The notes under the pieces: model-generated | The model's input: the letters and a program-made list of their open reading frames with translations, nothing else | What the model was told of the DNA's origin: nothing | Databases searched by the model: none | In this document: positions 31,215 to 41,483 of the stretch, one piece after another | How positions within the stretch are numbered: the first letter of the stretch is position 1 | Layout: each line of letters begins with the position of its first letter | Assembly: GCA_002633025.1 (NCBI GenBank) | Contig: NMRB01000543.1 | Coordinates: 1,799-65,798, forward strand | DNA length: 64,000 nucleotides | Direction of reading: 5' to 3' | Source of the DNA: Notospermus geniculatus | Taxonomy: Eukaryota > Nemertea > Pilidiophora > Heteronemertea > Lineidae | Position numbers and translations under genes: made by a program

Positions 31215-31660
31215 GAGAACACGAAAGAAGAGTCTTAAGGGCATGAACCATATCCCTCCGGAAACTCTCGTTGGAAAACGGGGAATTTGTATAAACAATT
31301 CCTCTTTCAAAAAGGTATATGCCTTGAATATAGTGAAGAAAGGGGCGACTATCTCTTAAAACACGAAAGAAAAGTCCAATGGCGTGAACTGCATTTCCCT
31401 CCAGAAACTGTCGTTGGAAAACGGGGAATTTGTAGAAACAAATCCTCTTTCAAAAAGGTATGCCTTGAATTAACCAAGAAAGGGGCGACTATCTCTTTAA
31501 AAGTGAGAACATGAAAAGAAAAGTCTAAGGGCGTGAACCATTTTCCTTTCGAAAATGTAGTTGGAAATCTGGAATATAAAAACTATTCCTCTTTTTAAAA
31601 GGTATATGCCTTGAATATAGCCAAGAAAGGGGCGAGTATCTCTGCATCATAATCATATAT
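31215..31660. repeat. Tandem repeat, three ~148-bp units
   Basis: Each unit has GTGAGAACACGAAAGAAGAG, AACTCTCGTTGGAAAACGGG, ATTCCTCTTTCAAAAAGGTA and AAGAAAGGGGCGACTATCTC. Confidence 0.9.
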
Positions 31661-32204
31661 CCACCCAAGGTGACAGCTACCTCGGAACTTTTCCGTTTGA
31701 CACTTATTGGACACCTGTCTCAAGTTTATCAATCAAAATCCAATAGACACTATAAAGTTTAAAGAAATAATCCCTTTATTTCTGAAACTCGAATAGTTAC
31801 AAATAACTACAACATGAACACCGATGAACTCTGGTTGGTAGCCACGAACCTGATGAGGTAATGGTGGTGGCATCGATCGGGCACTGTGAGCAATGATCAG
31901 ACCGAGACCATAGCAATGCATTCCACTTTCAACAGCCGCCTAGACAGAATGTCGTGAGGTAGACGTTGTGCACACCAGTCCAATTTGAGAAATTTCCATA
32001 ATAGCGTCTTTCTAATAGAGTTATTTATACAAATGTGGATTTTTTTATAAACCAGGAGTCAGTGATTTCGTTTCCATATAATTCTTTTTCGTTGACCATA
32101 TGGTATTTCGTTCGAGTGACGAAGTTGGATGGGGTAAGTCAGCTTTATTTCTCAATCATTATTACTTGAGATATCGTTGTGTCCAGGTCGTTACGACAGT
32201 ATAG
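31661..32204. other. No gene recognised
   Basis: The minus strand is open at 31733-31921 with a protein-like middle (MPPPLPHQVRGYQPEFIGVH). No splice context or domain was recognised, so it is left uncalled. Confidence 0.3.
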
Positions 32205-32350
32205 GCTGTGGTGCCTTCTACCTTGTGCCTTTGCAAGGGCAAGTAAAAGACCCCATCCAAGTGAGGAACATGAGTAGCTTGAGATGGCCTCTTCCGTACT
32301 TACCAGGGATATTCTGCTATGGCTTCGGCCCGTGACGGAAAAATCTAACA
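32205..32350 (+). mobile_element. SINE body, followed by a family I fragment
   Basis: TGTGGTGCCTTCTACCTTGT, GCAAGGGCAAGTAAAAGACC and GGCTTCGGCCCGTGACGG. From 32355 to 32412, GTATTTCGTACTTAGTG and CGTCAGATTTTCGAAAC match the end of family I. Confidence 0.8.
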
Positions 32351-32802
32351 AATCTAAAGTTGAATTTCGTATTTCGTACTTAGTGTTTCGTCAGATTTTC
32401 GAAACATCACTATTACCTAGAAGGAGATCAAACGGTTTTGAAATGTCTCATTATAGTATTTCATAACAAGATAAGAATGGTTTCCTTTGAACAAAATATT
32501 ATCAGAAGATGCCGTGCTGTTCGACCAATAAAAACAACCGTGTAGGATAAACAACCCTCTCTCATCTACCGTGTTCTGTTAAAAAAACAAAAGAAAATCG
32601 CAAATACATACGACGAGTTCGGCAAAATATCATATGGCATTTAAAACGATCAATTATTTTTTCCGTATTAAGTTGGTAAAGGTGATCGTCGAGACACAAC
32701 TTTTCCAGAATATTCATGGGCTTGATAGTGTTAGATCAAATTTCTGATCAAAAGGAGCGAAGAAAATGTCAGGAAAGGGTAGTCTATTTCAGTATATCGA
32801 AA

Positions 32803-33390
32803 TGTGACCCGTCACAGCAAAACTCGTCACAAGTGGCACAGGATATGAACCAGGATGAACCAAAATAACCCCAGAAGATGAAGGAAGAAATGTAATCAGA
32901 AAGATTGTACAAAATCCAGACAATGGCTGATATTCATTAAAACTAGCAAGTGCTTTTACTTCAAGTTTTGTTAGTGCATTTACAATGGACCTCCAAGTAA
33001 AAGCATTTGCTAACTTTTATGAATACAAGCCAATGGCTGATATTTATAAGCTAACAAATGCTTTTAGGCCTACTTTAGATTTTGTAGTACATTTACATTG
33101 GACACTGCTGTGCAAATCATAAGTAAAAGCATTTGCTAACTTTTATGAATACCAGTCAGTGGCTGATATTTGTAAAAGCTATAGCAAATGCTTTTACTAT
33201 AAGTTTTGTAGTACATTTACATTAGGCACTGCTGTGCAAATCATAAGTAAAAGCATTTGCTAACTTTTATGAATACCAGCCAGTGAGCCTAGGCCTACTG
33301 AAATTGACAAAACGTTGATCTCAACCTGCCAACTTCAGAGCCGACTCAGCACTGGTTTTGTGTTGACGGTTACAAATGATGCTCATGATC
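32803..33390. mobile_element. Family J element carrying three foldbacks
   Basis: It starts TGACCCGTCACAGCAAAAC and ends TTTTGTGTTGACGGTTACA. The body matches 1050-1252 but is split by 32926-33014, 33012-33148 and 33150-33283. Confidence 0.75.
32926..33283. mobile_element. Three consecutive family K foldbacks
   Basis: Each begins TGGCTGATATTCAT or TGGCTGATATTTATAA and ends AAAAGCATTTGCTAACTTTT then ATGAATACCAGCC or similar. They touch end to end. The second carries an extra GGCCTA at 33067-33072. Confidence 0.85.
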
Positions 33391-33474
33391 AAACTGGCAG
33401 AAATGTCAAATAATATTTTGAGCTGTCTCATCAACATGCTGAGATTTTTCAAACTTTTTAAATATTCATACGTA

Positions 33475-33597
33475 TATCCAACATAGAGCACAAAAAGCGA
33501 CACACAAGATGATAGTAATAGTAAAGTCGTCTCCGAATTTCGCAAATTTTCGACCCCAAGCGGGGTCTTCCTCAGGCACTTTCTAGCAGAGATCCCA
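33475..33597 (-). mobile_element. Penelope-like terminal unit
   Basis: TATCCAACATAGAGCACAAA, AAAGTCGTCTCCGAATTTCG, CAAATTTTCGACCCCAAGCG and GGGTCTTCCTCAGGCACTTT. The hammerhead-like core is intact except for one base of stem II. Confidence 0.7.
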
Positions 33598-33834
33598 GGG
33601 CCCATATTTTCAAAGCTGTTTTATCCGAAACCTGTTTTGACAAAAATCTGTTCTATCATAAGAAGCATTTTAAATTCATATTTTAAAAAGTGCTTTAAGA
33701 TAAAACGTTGTTCTTAGTGAAACATGTTTCAGCCAGCATTTTAAACGTTAAAATGTGTTTTGCGGCAGTGTCAAGGCCTGCAAGTGCTAGAATAAAATGC
33801 ATTTTAGCGTTAAAACTGTTTGAAAAAATGGGCC
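33598..33834. mobile_element. Foldback with GGGCCCATATTTTCAAAGC ends
   Basis: The right end GTTTGAAAAAATGGGCC mirrors the left. GTTTTAGCGTTAAAA phrases occur inside. A second partial copy (ending GCTTTGAAAATGTGGGCC) lies at 34040-34250. Confidence 0.7.
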
Positions 33835-33993
33835 TGGTGTAACCTCTGTGAGTGTTCCCCATCTATGAGTGTTCCACTCCTGACTTGTCAATAGGGGACA
33901 CACAGAGAAACATGTCGATCTGTCTGCCAGCGTTTCCCAAACAATAAGGAGGGCCACACTGACCCATAGAAACACTGGCAGTTATAACACCTG
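33835..33993. mobile_element. CAGGTGTAA-family MITE
   Basis: TGGTGTAAC and AACACCTG are inverted, with CTGTGAGTGTT and AACACTGGCAG inside and GGGGACACACAGAGAAACAT in the centre. Confidence 0.75.
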
Positions 33994-34039
33994 AGCCTGT
34001 CTCTGTGATAAAAGAGAAGCCAAGAGGAAGTTAGACATG

Positions 34040-34250
34040 CCCCTACCTTGCTCTAGCTAAAACGCTTTTTATGGGAGATTTAAAATACGTTTTAGCGTTA
34101 AAACCCTTTGGGAAATGTGAAAGAAAAAATGTGTTTTCGTCGGAGCGTTCTAAAACTAAAACAAGTTCTAGAATATGATTTTTCCTAAAAACAGGGTTTC
34201 ATCTTTTTAAAATGTATTTTAGTGTTAAAAGAGCTTTGAAAATGTGGGCC
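34040..34250. mobile_element. Partial copy of the 33598 foldback
   Basis: TACGTTTTAGCGTTAAAAC, GTTCTAAAACTAAAAC and GAGCTTTGAAAATGTGGGCC match the 33598-33834 element. Its left half is missing. Confidence 0.5.
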
Positions 34251-34513
34251 TAGAAGTTTATATATTCATGATGCTAAATACATGAAATACGTAAGTACTT
34301 CCTGATTTTATTTGAAATTCTGCATTTCCTTGTCGGAATCTCCGCTGTGGCCCAAATAACGCTGTGCTAAATACACCTGCACACTTGTTGCAATTATTGT
34401 TTAGGGTCTTGTGGTTTAAAAAACCAAAATCAATTCGAGTGCTCAGCGCCGGACTCGAATACGGCATTGTCAAGTCGAAATATTTCCTAAACCATTCGTT
34501 TCATAGACATAAG

Positions 34514-34936
34514 AGTGAGGTTTCGCAAATCTGACGAAACACGAAGTACGAAATACGAAATTCAACTTCATTTCCAGGGCCGAAATTCAACTTCATTTCC
34601 AGGACCTAATGTATTTCTGGAGATGGTTGGTACCACAAATGTCCCTGCTGCCAGTGCGTCTTTTAGCATGTCATGTAAGACCGAGAGAGTTATGGGCATC
34701 TCAATTTTTTAAATTTCCACTTCATATCTACGAAGTGGAAACGAAAATAAATAAATTTCAAAGTTTAAAATACACAATAACTCTCGGTCTAACGTCATAC
34801 GCTAAAAGACGATCTTGCAGCAGGCGGTATTTGTGGTACATGTACCAATCATCTCCTGAAATGCATTACGTCATGGAAATGAAGTCCAATTTCGTATTTC
34901 GTACTTCGTGTTTCGTCAGATTTGCGAAACCTCACT
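34514..34936. mobile_element. Family I long palindromic element, AAG target duplication
   Basis: AGTGAGGTTTCGCAAATCTG and its mirror form the ends. AAG flanks both sides (34511-34513, 34937-34939). The centre pairs CCACTTCATATCTAC with ACGAAGTGG. Confidence 0.85.
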
Positions 34937-34964
34937 AAGAACGGTTTTTTGCCAGCGTGATGTG

Positions 34965-35089
34965 GGCTGGTATTCATAAAAGTTAGCAAATGCTTTTACG
35001 TACGATTTCTGCAGCAGTGTCAATGTAAATGTACTGCAAACTTGAAGTAAAAGCACTTGTGACTTGCTACCTTTTATGAATACCAGCCA
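34965..35089. mobile_element. Family K foldback
   Basis: GGCTGGTATTCATAAAAGTT and AGCAAATGCTTTTAC are mirrored by AAGTAAAAGCACTTGTGACT and CTTTTATGAATACCAGCC. Confidence 0.85.
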
Positions 35090-35419
35090 TGATATGATAA
35101 CAAGCGAGGTTTATAAAACTCTCCTCCCCAACCACATGGTCCATAGAATTATTTCAAGTACAGACAATTTCTTTTCCGTTTCGACATCTGATCAAATAAT
35201 GAGGTTGAATATACACATTCGCTGGATCATTTCCAAATGTTCTCGTGATATGGACCATTGTTAAGTACCAATTATAATTGAACTCGTATTCCAGATTCCA
35301 AATTCCTTGAATTCGATGCTGAAATCAGAAGAAATCAGGTTATTGTGAAACCAAATATAAATAATGACCATTGTTGAAATTCTAAGCTAGGCCCATAGTA
35401 TTTGTATTTTGTATTGGGC
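35090..35419. other. No gene recognised
   Basis: AT-rich sequence with no repeat match noticed. Short open frames only. Confidence 0.4.
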
Positions 35420-35592
35420 ATTAGATTTTTCCGTCGGGGCCGAAGCCATAGCAGACCTAATTGACCCAGGTAAGTACGGAAGAGGTCATCTCAAGCTACT
35501 CATGTTCCTCACTTGGATGGGGTCTTTTACTTGCCCTTGCAGAAGCACACGGTACAAGGCACCACGGCTTACTGTCCCTTGTGATGGACGTG
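35420..35592 (-). mobile_element. SINE, minus strand
   Basis: The tail is at 35423 (TTTTTCCGTCGGGGCCGAAG), the body reads GAGCAAGTAAAAGACCCC in reverse, and it ends at GTGCCTTGTACC near 35560. Confidence 0.8.
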
Positions 35593-35659
35593 GTCTATAT
35601 TGATCAACCCATGTTTTTCATAATCTCATCAAAAATTTATACGACTGCTTTTACCGTTT

Positions 35660-35845
35660 GCATAGAAATGAACTCACTTTTCATTTTTCAATCCTCATTT
35701 TTCAATCAAAATCAAAAAGAGAAAATGAACGCCTATGTGAACAGTTAACGGAGAATGCAATGTAATGTTCGTTCTTCAGGTTACAGTTGATTCGTACCAA
35801 ATCACGAGTGAAAAATGAACTCCGATGTAAGAGCAGCCTATGCTG
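35660..35845. mobile_element. Family G element without insert
   Basis: GAAATGAACTCACTTTTCAT, AATGAACGCCTATGTGAACA, GTTAACGGAGAATGCAATG and GAGTGAAAAATGAACTCC. It provides the empty site for the TTAA MITE at 27719. Confidence 0.75.
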
Positions 35846-36130
35846 AACTTATAAATTTACGCCACCATGTAGGCCTACATACAGCAGAAAGGATTCCCCG
35901 CCATGGGTGAGGCAGGTAGGCCTACTATCGGTGAGAATGCCCCAACCTCTGGGACTTTTAAAAAGTGCTCTCTAAAATCCTGAAGAGAGACGGATTAAAG
36001 GTAAATTACTTGAGAAATCACTTAGCCTGGATTAAAGTCTTTTGATGGAATCTTTCAGAAGGACGAACATACAGAGAAAAACCAATCGACCCGATTATAA
36101 GGACCTTTTTACACGGAGTAGGTTCGAGGC

Positions 36131-36252
36131 CAGGGCCCATATTCATAAAACAACTTAAGTCTAAGTGTGACACTTACTTATCCTTTGTTCAACACAAAAG
36201 ATAAGTATCACACTCTGACTTAAGAAGGCCTATGTTTATGAATATGGATCCA
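36131..36252. mobile_element. Family L foldback, CAGGGCCCATATTCATAAA ends
   Basis: The left CAGGGCCCATATTCATAAAA and the right TTTATGAATATGGATCCAGG are inverted. Inside, CTTATCCTTTGTTCAACACA is shared with 48860-48979. Confidence 0.85.
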
Positions 36253-36253
36253 G

Positions 36254-36332
36254 GGGCCATATTCATAAACCTTGCTGGGCTTAGTTACTTGCTAAAGTGC
36301 CCAGTTTGTACAGGCCAATGTAGGCCTACACA
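36254..36332. mobile_element. Half of a family L2 foldback with an extra GGCCTA
   Basis: GGGGCCATATTCATAAACCT, TGCTGGGCTTAGTTACTTGC, CAGTTTGTACAGGCCAATG then TAGGCCTA (36321-36328). The complete relative at 44896-45013 has TA at this place. Confidence 0.75.
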
Positions 36333-36539
36333 ACTTTTCGTACCATGAAAAGGGAAGGATAGTACAGGTTGCGTGGCTTTTTCACGGTACAAAAAGCAAG
36401 TGAATGGTCTCGATCCGAATCGAACCGACTCCGTGTGACCAGGCCATTCTACTTGGTAAAGCTTCGTCGCATTTACACCGTTGTAAATTACGTCTAAATT
36501 ATATCACCTCGTCACTACTATGCCTGACGAACGCTTAAT

Positions 36540-37065
36540 GACAGTTCAATAGCCTGGTGTCGGTCAGTGATCCTGGCATTGTCTGACAAAATATGCTTCA
36601 TACATGTATTGTCCATGTAATCAACGCCAAAGTGGAAACTGGGGTTTGTTGCTGTCCAGCTGAAAATCACTGGCCCTGTTCGGTCAGTGTCGGTCAGAGA
36701 TCCTGGCATTGTCTGACGAAATGTGCTTCATACATGTATTGTCCATCTATCAACGCCAAAGTAGAAACTAGTGTTCGTTGCTGTCCAGCTGAAAATCACT
36801 GGCCCTGTTCGGTCAGTGTCGGTCAGCGATCATGGCATTGTCTGACGAATTCTTCTTCATACATGTGTTGTCCATCTATCAACGCCAAAGTAGAAACTAG
36901 GGTTCGTTGCTGTCCAGCTGAAAATCACTGGCCCTGTTCGGTCAGTGTCGGTCAGCGATCATGGCATTGTCTGACGAATTCTGCTTCATACATGTGTTGT
37001 CCAACGCCAAAGTAGAAACTTTGGGTTCCGTTGTTGTCCACATGAAAATCACTGGCCTTTTCACA
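36540..37065. repeat. Tandem repeat, four ~130-bp units
   Basis: TCCTGGCATTGTCTGACGAA, TACATGTATTGTCCATCTAT, CAACGCCAAAGTAGAAACTA and AGCTGAAAATCACTGGCCCT recur. The frames of 63 and 140 codons are translations of the repeat. Confidence 0.9.
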
Positions 37066-37299
37066 TGGAGTTCGTTCGTTCTGGGTGGCCAGTGCACTTG
37101 CTTTTATCTGTTTATACCATGAAAAAGCCATGCGACCTGCACCACCCTCTCCTTTTCATGGTACATGTAGGCCTACAAATGTAAGTGAAATGGCCTCGAA
37201 CCGGATCGAACTGGTGAAAAAAAGCCTAGTACTGAGTCTAGATTAAAATATTTCGATAGAAGCTGTTGTCGAGTCACTTTCTTCTCGTAGAAGCTGCGT

Positions 37300-38690
37300 C
37301 ACACCTTCACCGCCGTGTACATTACGAATGAATTATATTATCTCGTCACCACTATAGGCTTGACGATGTGTGATAGTTCAAGGTTGACTTGCGTGGCGGC
37401 AGTCACTGACCCTCATGAGGTATGCTGCTGCATACATAATCAACGCCGAGGTTTCTTAGCTGTCTAGCTTAGGCCTGGCTCAATTTCTGCCGTGGAGGCC
37501 ATCGAAAGGTTAAGGCTCCTGATAGTTCAAAACTGTTTCCAGCATGCTCACCATGGCGTTGTCTTATGAAGACAACCTTTGATTTCTTGAGCTGTCCAGC
37601 TCGGTCTGGCTCGATTTCTGTTGTGGAGATCGAAAGATTCCTGATATTTCATGACTGTCTTCAGCGTAGGTCACTGACCCCAGCGTTTTCTAATGTACAT
37701 ACTAGAATCAACCTTTGAGTTCTTACATGTAGCTGTCAAGCTAGGCCTGGCTCGATTTGCGATGCAGAGGGCATCGAAAACTCTTCTAAAAATTGCTTCC
37801 TTTCTCGTTTTTTGTCAGCTTCTTCCAAAGAGAAATTTTTCAGGGCCAAGTTTGCAAGTTGTGGAAATAAATGTATGTCTGTACTAGTATCTTATCTTAT
37901 GAGTTATCTTGTCACCACCAGGCCTGACAAATGCCTCATAGGGTAGTAGTTGAAGACAGTGCCACCAGCTTGGCGTCAGTCTCTGATCCTGGACTGTTTC
38001 GTGAAGTATGCTACTACATAATCAATCCTATGCTTAGAACGTGAGTTCTGATCTGTCCAGCTTGGCCGGGCTCGATTTCTGTCGTGGAGGCCATCGAAAG
38101 ACTCCTGATTGTTCAAAGTTGTATCCAACTTGGCATCAGTCGCTGATTGTCTCTTGTAGTATGCAGAACATCATAATCAACTCTAAATTTATACATGTAA
38201 GCTTTGGGTTCTTAGCGGTCCAGATGGGCCTAGCTCGATTCTGCCGCGGATGCCATCAAAGGATTCCTGCAGCTTGGCGTTGTTGTCACATGAAGTATGC
38301 TGCTAAACTTACAATCAAACGAGAACCTTTGAGTTCTTAGCTGTCTACCTTAGGCCTGGCTCGAGTTCTGTAGCGGACGCTATCGAAAACTCTTCTAAAA
38401 TTGCTTCACTTCAGAATGAGACAATTTTTAGAGTCAAGCTTGCAAGTTGTTGAAAGTTGTCTGTCTATCTTAGCTCATCTTACGCGTGAATTATTCGTCA
38501 CTAATAGGCCTGAAAATTGCCTCATAGTTCAAGACTGTGTCTCCAGCTTGGCGTCAGTCGCTGATCCATCAGTGCCAAGGTTGGGTTTTCACCAGTACAG
38601 TTTAAACTTGTCAGCAGGCTTCCAAAGACAATTTTTTAATCAAGTTTACTACTCGTCGATAAATAATTTATCATAAAACAATCTGTTTTA
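37300..38690. repeat. Degenerate tandem repeat, ~270-bp units
   Basis: Shared phrases are TTATCTCGTCACCACTA, CAGCTTGGCGTCAGTC.CTGA, GAAGTATGCTGCTACATAAT, TTTGAGTTCTTAGCTGTC and CTGGCTCGATTTCTGTCGTG. Units are irregular. Confidence 0.75.
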
Positions 38691-38773
38691 TGTCTTCTTT
38701 CACGGAACGAACTACTACCCCCTACTTGAGAGACGGTCCGGCCCGAGATCCCGAAATGACTAAGTCATTTGAA

Positions 38774-39062
38774 GAGCCCGGATAGCCGAGTGATTATCAC
38801 GACCGCTCAGCAAGCAGCAGGTCCCGGGTTCGAATCCAGGTCCCGAGTTCGAATCCAGCCCGGGCCATGTAGGATTTCATTCCCGGCTCTTCACGTCCAT
38901 CGCATGGGACAGTAAGCCGTGGTGCCTTGTAACTTTCTTTGCAAGGGCAAAGACCCCATCCAAGTGAGGAACATGAGTAGCTAAAGATGGCCTCTTCCGT
39001 ACTTACCAGGGCCAATAATGCTATCTTCGGCCCTGAAAAATCTCATGCAAAATACAAATGCT
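38774..39062 (+). mobile_element. Near full-length SINE with a duplicated B box
   Basis: The head is GAGCCCGGATAGCCGAGTGA. B boxes lie at 38826-38837 (GGGTTCGAATCC) and 38845-38856 (GAGTTCGAATCC), separated by AGGTCCC. The body and tail follow to CTTCGGCCCTGAAAAATC. A short direct duplication created the second B box. Confidence 0.9.
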
Positions 39063-39685
39063 CAGTCCAAAACTCCCAATGCCTTTGTGCTGTAGTTTTC
39101 AAGGGGTGGGAAAGGACACAACAGCCCTTGTTACCGTATCTTCTGAATATTCGTCAAAGTAAGTTACCAGTTGGATTTGGTCATATTTCGGGCTCCTGTG
39201 TGTCCGTGTCTCAAGACATCTTGCATCATCGCCATCGACAGAATTTGTAACTTTTTCAGGCATGTCAGGGTTATTCTGTATCTTCAGTCAAGAACTTAGC
39301 TGTATTTCATGTCTTGGACCCTTCTCCTAGCAACCATACCAGGCACGACTAGACACAGTTCTCTGTCCCATCGATCGAACAAACCCATATTACAACGGTA
39401 TAAATTCATATCATTGTTCTGAGAAAGACAGCGAGGGTATTTTGGTTAGAAATTCAGGATGGTGGCGTGGTCAGTGAACCAAATCTTGAACACCCCTTTG
39501 TTCAATTTGGCCAAGGTGCATGGTAGGTCAGATAGCCTACCCAAAACACATATAGAGCTTCCTGGTCTTCAACTTTTACAATTCAATCACTGAATTCCCC
39601 CGATAAATTATTTTACGGATCATCCATAAATACTAATCTGAAAAATAATCCTAACATACTCACAGATATTAGGTTTGGGTTTGAC
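39063..39685. other. No gene recognised
   Basis: No repeat match or domain was noticed. The plus frame at 38987-39250 starts in the SINE tail. Confidence 0.4.
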
Positions 39686-39689
39686 TCCC

Positions 39690-39718
39690 CCCCCCCCCCN
39701 ACTCCCCCCCCCCCCCCG
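39690..39718. repeat. C-rich run with an N
   Basis: Two C runs around an N at 39700. The base count is unreliable. Confidence 0.8.
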
Positions 39719-39879
39719 ATCCTAGCCCAAAAACATTGACAAAATTTTCTGGCTAACTTCCTTTAATAATTACTTCTATTAACCTTTTGCCTGGGCAAAT
39801 AAAACTAAGTGTGTTGACCCAAGTGGTAAAAACATAACAGAACTTCAGTTGTAAAACCAGTTGCATGTAATACCAATGA

Positions 39880-40325
39880 CGACGAGAAAACCAGGTTTCA
39901 AATCCCAGAAACATACATGTATATAAAATTCCAATGTTTTATACACCAAACCAATCCCAACAAGGCCTTGACCAAACCCCCTTTCCTACGCCTCCCCCTT
40001 TCCTAACATTGTTAGGAAAAGGGGGCATTGACTTGGGCGATCCCTCATCCGACAGAGGTTTCAAATCCCAGAAACATATGTAAAATTCCAATGATTTATA
40101 CCAAACCAATTCCAACAAGGCCTTGACCCCCCCCAAATTGTTAGGAAAGGGGGGGCATTGACTTTTATGGGCCATCCCTCATCCGACAGAGGTTTCAAAT
40201 CCCAGAAACGTGTGGAAAAATGCCAGTGATTCAAACACCAAACCAATCCTAACAAGGTCTTGACCAACCCCTTTCTAACATTGTTAGGGAAGGGGGAGAC
40301 GTTGACCTTCATGGTCGATCCCTAA
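39880..40325. repeat. Tandem repeat, three units
   Basis: GTTTCAAATCCCAGAAACAT, CACCAAACCAATCCCAACAA, GGCCTTGACC and TTGTTAGGAAAGGGGG, then GATCCCTCATCCGACAGAG. Confidence 0.9.
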
Positions 40326-40382
40326 TATCTGACAGACTGAGGTTGAAGGTCAGCGTACACTGGCAACATTTTTCCAACTTTC

Positions 40383-40531
40383 AGGCCCGGTTGCACCAAT
40401 GCTCAAAGTTAAGTTTGAGGTTGACCTCAACTAAGTAATATGATTTGCCATTACAATTTGAGGTTGAGAACGACTTTGAGGTTAGCTTGAGCACAAAGTC
40501 GACCTTAAGTATGACTGGTGCAACCGGGCCT
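40383..40531. mobile_element. Foldback with AGGCCCGGTTGCACCA ends
   Basis: AGGCCCGGTTGCACCA (40383-40398) is exactly inverted at 40516-40531. The interior has TTGAGGTTGACCTCAA-like sub-palindromes. Confidence 0.9.
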
Positions 40532-40558
40532 CAATGTAGCACCACCATAATGGCAAAA

Positions 40559-40864
40559 GTGACCCTCCACCACAAAAACCAATGTTAAGTCCCGAAAATG
40601 AGCCTGCGCGTGCTGACATGACACCAGGAGATAAGAAAGAAACAGAATCAGTCAGACTAATGGACAGACTAGGGCCGTATTTTAGAACGTTCCTTAAATC
40701 TATTGTTCTCGATAGTTTTACAATAGACTTAAGGTCGACCTTAACGTTAAGCAACGTTCTAAAATACGACCCAAAGAATACTGAAATTGACAAATAATTT
40801 GGTCCCAACCAACTTGTCCACCTCAGAACGACTGATGACTGATGGTTTTGTGGTAGAGGGTCAC
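40559..40864. mobile_element. Family J element carrying a GGGCCGTATT foldback
   Basis: GTGACCCTCCACCACAAAAA is mirrored by GGTTTTGTGGTAGAGGGTCA. The foldback at 40672-40772 (GGGCCGTATTTTAGAACG and its mirror) sits near ACAGACT, the same region where the 32803 copy carries family K elements. Confidence 0.75.
40672..40772. mobile_element. Foldback of the 728-846 family
   Basis: GGGCCGTATTTTAGAACGTT and AACGTTCTAAAATACGACCC are inverted, with AAATCTATTGT and ACAATAGACTT in the centre. Confidence 0.85.
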
Positions 40865-41297
40865 AAATGTCTATAGGGTGTGCAGAGGAAGCGTTTCCTA
40901 CATGGTTGTTCAAATTTGCTGCAATTTGTTGGCCGGTGTATGGGGGAAAGAAAGGAAGGTTGGAAACATGCAGCTCAAACTTCGTGGAAATCCTCGGATC
41001 TGATAAAATCGGTGACACCATTGCTACGTCGGTGATGCACGCTGTGTCTGGGGAGCTTTCAGCCCTATAGGACTTGTCTCCACTGACCATCACTTCTCCA
41101 ACGGCACCGTCGCTAAAACGGCAAAATTCCCACGTATTTTTGTTTGTTCATTATTTCTGTACGTGTTGCTGATTCATAATCAAAGGATTGAATATTGTAT
41201 GCAGTTCAATCATGGTTCCTGTCGGATAGAAAAGGTAGGCCGATCGTCCAGTTCTAGCAGTCGGGTCTTGCACGGCACGATCGAAAAGTTCGAAAAT

Positions 41298-41483
41298 CTA
41301 GGCGGAGAGCAAATCAATTATTAGACCAAATGCAGGTGTTACAGCTAACTGTGATATATCCGTCTTCAACTGTTGTATCAGGACAACAGCTTGCGGCCTG
41401 GGGTCAAGGGGAACTGTGTGTGCCCCTGGAATGGTCTGCCATTCTCCCAGAGAAGTCGTATCATTTGATGGCAATCTTCGCAT
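41298..41483 (-). CDS. Small open frame with an ideal start context, unknown protein
   Basis: On the minus strand an ATG at 41483 lies in GCCACCATGCG, an ideal Kozak context. It opens 61 codons to a TAG at 41298-41300. The product (MRRLPSNDTTSLGEWQTIPG...) has a proline-rich middle and a hydrophobic C terminus (LAVTPAFGLIIDLLSA). No domain was recognised, no repeat match was seen, and no signal peptide is present. It could be a small protein, a last exon read from an acceptor just upstream (CCGACAG), or chance. Confidence 0.28.
   Translation of the reverse strand: MRRLPSNDTTSLGEWQTIPGAHTVPLDPRPQAVVLIQQLKTDISQLAVTPAFGLIIDLLSA

Noticed and set aside
36593-37015. 140-codon frame with repeated cysteine motif
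   Set aside because: The repeated peptide is the translation of the ~130-bp tandem unit, and other frames are also open. It looks like a repeat protein only because of the DNA repeat.
40482-41093. 203-codon minus-strand frame
   Set aside because: It crosses a family J element, its nested foldback and part of another foldback. The first ~75 codons (40867-41093) are outside repeats but show no domain, and the plus strand is also open there.
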